From the NCBI GenBank assembly GCA_002368575.1, contig DFEA01000106.1, positions 6,721 to 43,913 on the forward strand: 37,193 bases of DNA. Direction: 5' to 3'. The DNA comes from Lachnospiraceae bacterium UBA3814. Its GTDB lineage: Bacteria > Bacillota > Clostridia > Lachnospirales > Lachnospiraceae. Positions 33,088 to 37,193 of this stretch are shown one piece after another. Every line of letters begins with the position of its first letter. Position 1 is the stretch's first letter. The notes beneath the pieces are model-generated. The model did no database searches, had not been told where the DNA came from, and saw only the letters and a list, made by a program, of their open reading frames with translations. The translations under genes and the position numbers were made by a program.

Positions 33088-33501
33088 GTGAAAAAGAGAT
33101 CCAGAGGCGTATATGAGTTTCTGCTGGCAGTGATCATCGTTGCCCTGATTCTCCTCCCCCAGCTGATCGGTACCAAAGCTGTCACGGATGAGTCAGCGGG
33201 TTTGGATGAAAACGGTTATCCGACCACCGAAAAGACCCTCGCCGAGCTGGAAGCCCCGGGCACCAGGTTCGGGTCGCCAACCATCCATGAGTGGATGGAT
33301 GCACTCCAATCACGTTTCCCCGAAGGAAAGGTCCTGAATTACCCCAACATGGCAAATCTCTATGCCGCTCTCGATTCAGGCGAGATCGATGCCGCAATGG
33401 GATTTCTGGATGAAAGAAAAACCATTGCGGAAACGCATCCGAACCTTGCCCTTATTGAGGGACAGCATCCGGCGCACCTTTATCACGGAGGATCGGTATA
33501 A
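33088..33501 (+). pseudogene. Amino-acid ABC transporter, substrate-binding fragment (decayed)
   Basis: From a GTG at 33088 (GGAGG 8 bases upstream) the frame gives a TM anchor (YEFLLAVIIVALILLPQLIG), then a segment like the first lobe of an SBP_bac_3 domain (ENGYPTTEKTLAELE, HEWMDALQSRFPEGKV, YAALDSGEIDAAMGFLDER). Homology stops at about 33465 (NLALIEG) and the frame ends at 33501. The rest of the binding domain, well over 100 residues, is missing. The permease sequence that should follow continues one base out of frame. This indicates a deletion plus frameshift in a binding-protein/permease fusion. Confidence 0.75.
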
Positions 33502-34603
33502 GATCCTGTTCTCCGGGCTGTATACCACGTTCAGGCTTGCACTGCTTGCCTGTGCGCTCGGTACGGTTCTCGGAGGGGGGATCTGTTATCTGCGAATGCG
33601 CGATAATCTCTTTGTCAGCGCTTTTGCCAGTCTGTACATACGGATCTTCCGGGGAGGGATCAATGCCGTTCCATCGGGACAGGCCAGAGCGGCAAAGGCC
33701 CTCGGCTTCGGAAAGTTCCAGACCTTCCGGCATGTTGTGTGGCCTCAGGCACTGACTCATCTGCTTCCCGCCTACAGCGGGCAGTTTATAGCCACTGTCA
33801 AGATGACTGCCGTTGCCGGCTACATTTCTGTAATAGACCTGACAAAAGCGTCGGATATCATCCGCTCCAGAACCTATGAAGCTTTTTTCCCGCTTATCTT
33901 CACCTCGATCGTTTACTTCGCCCTGTGCACGCTCTTAGTTGCATTGCTGCGCATAGTGGAACGGAAATTCAATGCGGAGCAGCGCTCTGTCAGTAAGGAG
34001 CTTGTGGCTGCGGCAGAGGCATTTGATCCTGACTTTGAGCCTCCTCAGAAAGCCGGGAACGAAGAAGGAAAAAAAGAAGCGAAAACACCGCTTGTCCAAA
34101 TCGAGCATCTTGCAAAGAGCTTTAACGAGGTTCAGCCTGTTAAGGATGTAAGCTTTGAGGTTCAAATGGGAGATGTGATCTCGATCATAGGCCCCTCAGG
34201 TACGGGAAAAAGCACTCTCCTGGCTCTTATTAACCACCTGGAGAAGGCGGACAGCGGATCGTTCCTGTTTGAAGGGCAGGATACCTTCAGAAAGGGTTAT
34301 AATGAGAACCGCATGAGGGAGCAGATCGGGATGGTCTTCCAGTCCTTCAATCTGTTTGCCCATCTTACGATCGTCGAAAACCTTATGCTTGCCCAAATAC
34401 TGCTCCTGAAGAGAAGCCGCAGGGAAGCATGCGAAAGGAGCATGGAACTGCTGCAGATGGTGGGGCTTTCGGACAAGGCACTCTGCCTGCCCGCACAGCT
34501 CTCCGGCGGACAGCAGCAGAGAGCAGCGATCTTTACCTTCGCTTTCTTAAGCTACACATCAGCTACATTCAGATCCTTCCTGCCGTGCCAAAACGACGTA
34601 TAA
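33479..34603 (+). pseudogene. Amino-acid ABC transporter, permease-ATPase fragment (decayed)
   Basis: The frame opens upstream of the recognisable part, which starts TFITEDRYKILFSGLYTTF, the N-terminus of a HisM/GlnP-type permease. At about 33651-33659 it jumps from LYIRIFRG directly to GINAVPSGQARAAKALG, skipping the central membrane segments (roughly 60 residues in relatives). The permease C-terminus is normal, and an ATPase follows in the same frame from about 34086: Walker A GPSGTGKST, Q-loop VFQSFNLF, signature LSGGQQQR. Homology stops at 34531 right after the signature, so Walker B and the H-loop are lost. It cannot be a working transporter. Three clean deletions in otherwise open frames suggest recent decay. 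Confidence 0.78.
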
Positions 34604-34651
34604 TATTCAGACATTTCGATGGATAAGTTTTTGCCGAATCGAGGATTTGGC

Positions 34652-34680
34652 TTGAACCAGATGAAATCACGCATTATAAT
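34652..34680 (+). promoter_or_regulatory. Promoter of the AAA_14/DUF4143 gene
   Basis: TTGAAC (34652-34657), 17-base spacer, TATAAT (34675-34680). Predicted start near 34687, leaving a 25-base leader with GGAGG before the ATG. The 34532-34651 stretch before it shows nothing recognisable. Confidence 0.75.
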
Positions 34681-34711
34681 ATCAACGGTATACAACGTGG
34701 AGGCAGTAAAG

Positions 34712-35983
34712 ATGGCAAACTATAAACCGCGAATTGTCGATGAGGTGATTGCACATCGTTTGAAGAATAAGGCCGCAATCCTTGTAGAAGGCGCAAAGTG
34801 GTGTGGCAAAACTACGACCTGTGAGCAGCATGCGTCGAGCATCCTGTATATGAACGACCCTGATCGCGTGAAACAGAATCTGCAGCTTGCGGATATCAGC
34901 CCGCGCTCCCTATTGCGGGGAGATACGCCGCGCCTGATCGACGAGTGGCAAATGGCACCCAGGCTTTGGGACGCTGTACGTTTTGAGGCAGACCATAGGG
35001 ACGGGTTTGGCCATTTCCTCCTGACAGGCTCTGCGGTTCCGGCAGAAATAGATCAGGTGCATCACACGGGGACGGGAAGATTTGCCTGGGTTAAAATGCG
35101 TCCCATGAGCCTTTATGAGTCCGGCGAGTCATCCGGTGCCGTAAGCCTTAGTACCCTGTTCTCTCCTGAGGATGAACCGGTGTTTGCCGAAAGTAAATCA
35201 ACATTAGAGGATATTGCCTTTCTGATCTGCCGCGGCGGATGGCCGCAGGCAACCTTCCTTGAAGGTGAGGATGCATTAGTGCAGTCCTTTGACTATTTAG
35301 ACGCGGTGGTGAAATCAGACATCAGCCGTGTTGACGGCGTTTCCCGCAATGAGACGCGCGCCCGGCTCCTCATGCGATCTCTGGCCAGGCATCAGGGAAC
35401 GCAGGCTCCGAATACAACGATCTGTGAGGATATCAATGTCAGCGACGATATGAGCAAGGATACTGTGGTGTCCTATACAAACGCGCTGAAAAAGATTTTT
35501 GTTATAGAGGACAGTCCTGCCTGGAGCCCTAATCTTCGCTCCAAAACGGCAATCCGCACATCGGACACACGATATTTTGTCGATCCCTCTATAGCTGCTG
35601 CCGCTCTGGGTGTCGGCCCCGGTGATCTTCTCAATGATCTGGAAACCTGCGGCCTGCTCTTTGAAACACTCTGTATCCGTGATCTTCGCGTTTATACGGA
35701 GGCGTTGGATGGCAGCGTTTATCATTTCCGCACCAAAGAAGGCCTTGAGTGTGACGCTGTACTTCATTTGCGAAACGGAAGCTACGGGCTCGTGGAAATC
35801 AAGCTCGGCGGCGATAAGCTTATTGAAGAAGGTGCACGCACACTTAAAACTGTCGCGGATAAGATTGACACGACCAAAATGAAAGCACCCGCTTTCCTGA
35901 TGGTTCTGACAGGGGCTTCGCCTTATGCATACAGGCGGGACGATGAAGTGTATGTTGTTCCGGTTACGGCTCTGAAAAACTGA
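34712..35983 (+). CDS. AAA_14 ATPase with DUF4143 C-terminal domain
   Basis: A 423-residue protein of the widespread AAA_14-DUF4143 group. Walker A is GAKWCGKT (27-34), Walker B RLIDEWQ (74-80, D77-E78), with a sensor-like block FLLTGSA (102-108). The C-terminal DUF4143 part has a PD-(D/E)XK-like arrangement: E318, D348 (LECDAVL) and E362-x-K364 (VEIKLG). The molecular role is unknown; the group is often strain-variable and carried on accessory DNA. The ATG at 34712 is chosen for GGAGG at 8 bases. Codon use looks different by eye from that of the left-hand genes, and it sits between a dead transporter and a repeat protein, so transfer is possible. Confidence 0.88.
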   Translation: MANYKPRIVDEVIAHRLKNKAAILVEGAKWCGKTTTCEQHASSILYMNDPDRVKQNLQLADISPRSLLRGDTPRLIDEWQMAPRLWDAVRFEADHRDGFGHFLLTGSAVPAEIDQVHHTGTGRFAWVKMRPMSLYESGESSGAVSLSTLFSPEDEPVFAESKSTLEDIAFLICRGGWPQATFLEGEDALVQSFDYLDAVVKSDISRVDGVSRNETRARLLMRSLARHQGTQAPNTTICEDINVSDDMSKDTVVSYTNALKKIFVIEDSPAWSPNLRSKTAIRTSDTRYFVDPSIAAAALGVGPGDLLNDLETCGLLFETLCIRDLRVYTEALDGSVYHFRTKEGLECDAVLHLRNGSYGLVEIKLGGDKLIEEGARTLKTVADKIDTTKMKAPAFLMVLTGASPYAYRRDDEVYVVPVTALKN

Positions 35984-36031
35984 TATGTCACCGGTATTGC
36001 AGAAAAGAGGTTGTGAAGAAGGAAAGGCTTG

Positions 36032-36063
36032 AAAAGGAAAAGCCACCCAGATTGTGAGTGGCT
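36032..36063 (-). terminator. Terminator of the Pro-Thr repeat protein gene
   Basis: Minus strand: AGCCAC and GTGGCT (plus two inner pairs), followed by TTTCCTTTTC. It lies 10 bases after the stop at 36073. On the plus strand it could weakly serve the DUF4143 gene. Confidence 0.7.
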
Positions 36064-36072
36064 GATCTTACA

Positions 36073-37071
36073 TTATTCTATTTTAACCATCCAGCTTCCA
36101 ACAACCTTCCCTTTATTGCTGTAAGCTATGATTGATATTACGCCTGGTTTCATGCCCTTCACGCTAAGCTTCTTTCCCTTTGCTTTTACTTTTGCTATAT
36201 TAAAATCGGATACATAATAATTTGCGATCTTCTTCTTAGCTTTAAATGAAGTCTTCTTGCCAACCTTGATCGTCTTATTAATAGACGGAGACGGAGTTGG
36301 CGTAAGCGTCGGGGTTGGCATTGGTGTAAACGTAGGTTCCGGAACAGGCGTAGGATCCGGTTCAGGCGTCGGTGTGGGTGTTGGTGTCGGATCCGGTTCA
36401 GGCGTCGGTGTAGGATCCGGCTCGGGAGTCGGTGTGGGCTCAGGATCCGGAATCCATTCATAGTTCCAGATTATCCTCATCCATCCATCTTCGCCTCTTC
36501 CAAGTCCGGCACAAAATACGATCTCCGTTTTTTCCCCGGCCTCTCTTCCGGGGTCAATCTCGCGCCATACCGTTAAAGCTTCCGATTTTGTATAACTCGG
36601 GCCAGTCTCTGCGGAAACGTATCCTCTTTTATAGGTTCCGTCTTCATAGAAAACAATATCTAAATCCTTTCCTTGCTTAACATAGCAATTGTTTGCACAG
36701 ATCAGGCCATCCATTGTATTCCCGGAAACCTCGGTATAGATATTCAGCCTGACCTCTGTATCTCCCGGGATAGTTGCAGGCGGAATAGTGCATGTACTGT
36801 CCCAGTAACAGCTGAAAGTTCCGTCAGCGTTAGAGAATGTCGTCTTCCGATAGTACTTTACCTCGCCATTCTGTTCATCATAATCGTATTTCATTTCATG
36901 GACATTGCCTAAATATTCTTCATCACCATGATCATATTCATATCCGGTGAATACCCAGTTTCCGGTCTGGGCAGCTTTGACTTTTACCACAGCAGTACCT
37001 GGCAAAGATCCAAACAGTAACGCCATCATCAGAGTAACACAAATCAGACAATGGAATAATTTTCTTTTCAT
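36073..37071 (-). CDS. Secreted protein with Pro-Glu/Asp-Pro-Thr repeat linker and Ig-like C-terminus
   Basis: A 332-residue protein with a signal peptide (about 1-35, ending VVKVKAAQ) and an N-terminal domain of about 175 residues with no family I recognise (NWVFTGYEYDHGDEEY, TFSCYWDSTCTIP, TVWREIDPG; four cysteines). Next come a linker of about 55 residues of repeated P-D/E-P-T-P-T (residues about 208-263) and a C-terminal domain of about 65 residues (KTIKVGKKTSFKAKKK, VKAKGKKLSVKGMKPG) like bacterial Ig-like/BIG2 modules. There is no LPXTG anchor; the basic C-terminal domain may bind the wall (inference). GGAGGG lies 6 bases before the ATG at 37069-37071. The linker length probably varies between strains. 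Confidence 0.75.
   Translation of the reverse strand: MKRKLFHCLICVTLMMALLFGSLPGTAVVKVKAAQTGNWVFTGYEYDHGDEEYLGNVHEMKYDYDEQNGEVKYYRKTTFSNADGTFSCYWDSTCTIPPATIPGDTEVRLNIYTEVSGNTMDGLICANNCYVKQGKDLDIVFYEDGTYKRGYVSAETGPSYTKSEALTVWREIDPGREAGEKTEIVFCAGLGRGEDGWMRIIWNYEWIPDPEPTPTPEPDPTPTPEPDPTPTPTPTPEPDPTPVPEPTFTPMPTPTLTPTPSPSINKTIKVGKKTSFKAKKKIANYYVSDFNIAKVKAKGKKLSVKGMKPGVISIIAYSNKGKVVGSWMVKIE
36325..36452 (-). repeat. Low-complexity coding repeat (Pro-Thr linker)
   Basis: The octamer GGATCCGG recurs at 36353, 36389, 36413 and 36443, with steps of 36, 24 and 30 bases, all multiples of 6, inside a GT-rich repetitive tract. Each step keeps the reading frame and adds or removes Pro-X dipeptides. Confidence 0.75.
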
Positions 37072-37077
37072 GTACAT

Positions 37078-37193
37078 CCCTCCTTAGAATGAGCCATATC
37101 AATAGTAACAGTCTTTCAAATGATATCCCTCTCTACAGGATATGGATATTTTATCACAGATCAGTGTCACCTACCATATAAAGATGATTTCCG
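37078..37193 (-). other. Upstream region of the Pro-Thr repeat protein gene
   Basis: 116 bases to the window edge. A short inverted repeat (ATATCC/GGATAT around 37124-37144) and A/T-rich stretches are present, but no -35/-10 pair is convincing. No coding sequence is recognised. Confidence 0.4.

Noticed and set aside
35315..36046. Long open frame antisense to the DUF4143 gene
   Set aside because: It has no ribosome-binding site or recognisable domain and is the mirror of a clearly coding frame with a strong promoter.
36325..36452. CRISPR-like array
   Set aside because: The repeat steps are 24-36 bases but there are no unique spacers; it is an in-frame Pro-Thr coding repeat.

Overview
The window looks like chromosome of a clostridial Firmicute, most likely a Lachnospiraceae-type gut or rumen anaerobe. 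Signs of this are strong AGGAGG ribosome-binding sites, a class III fructose-1,6-bisphosphatase, a YerC/TrpR-like regulator, an HD-GYP response regulator, a ROK fructokinase and plant-polysaccharide hydrolases (GH51, GH2). Most genes lie on the minus strand. No rRNA, tRNA, CRISPR array or insertion sequence was recognised.

Layout, left to right. 1-4.1 kb: a minus-strand unit with its own promoter: DegT-type aminotransferase, TSCPD protein, GT-C-like membrane protein, then a GH51 arabinofuranosidase cut by the window edge. 4.2-12.2 kb: a tight ABC-importer operon. It holds a DUF3798 lipoprotein, a double ATPase, two RbsC-like permeases, a small anchored protein and a hybrid sensor kinase whose phosphotransfer residues are missing; the operon has a strong promoter and a structured leader. 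12.3-15.8 kb: an RlmCD/TrmA-family RNA methyltransferase and a GH2 glycosidase. 15.9-16.7 kb: a plus-strand DUF1624/HGSNAT-like membrane protein divergent from GH2, with overlapping promoters. 16.7-19.5 kb: a small membrane protein and PcrA helicase. 19.7-21.1 kb: two small secreted helical proteins that share a motif; one carries three exact 29-residue repeats. 21.3-22.3 kb: YerC and CheC. 22.4-25.8 kb: an overlapping operon of GH25 muramidase, GspF/PilC-like protein and a pilus-like secreted protein. 26.0 kb: a cold-shock gene on the plus strand. 26.3-31.9 kb: a five-gene operon dapA-dapB-fbp-hisA-HD-GYP, with the ROK fructokinase just upstream. 33.1-34.6 kb: a decayed amino-acid ABC transporter on the plus strand. 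34.7-36.0 kb: an AAA_14/DUF4143 ATPase with a near-consensus promoter. 36.1-37.1 kb: a secreted Pro-Thr-repeat protein.

The most unusual material is regulatory. It includes the pseudo-hybrid kinase inside the DUF3798 transporter operon, that operon's three-way-junction leader and long hairpin after the lipoprotein gene, the TTG start of yerC overlapped by a two-codon ORF, the metabolic operon ending in an HD-GYP protein with a degenerate receiver, and the 29-residue-repeat secreted protein. Functions come from motif recognition by eye; no database search was possible.
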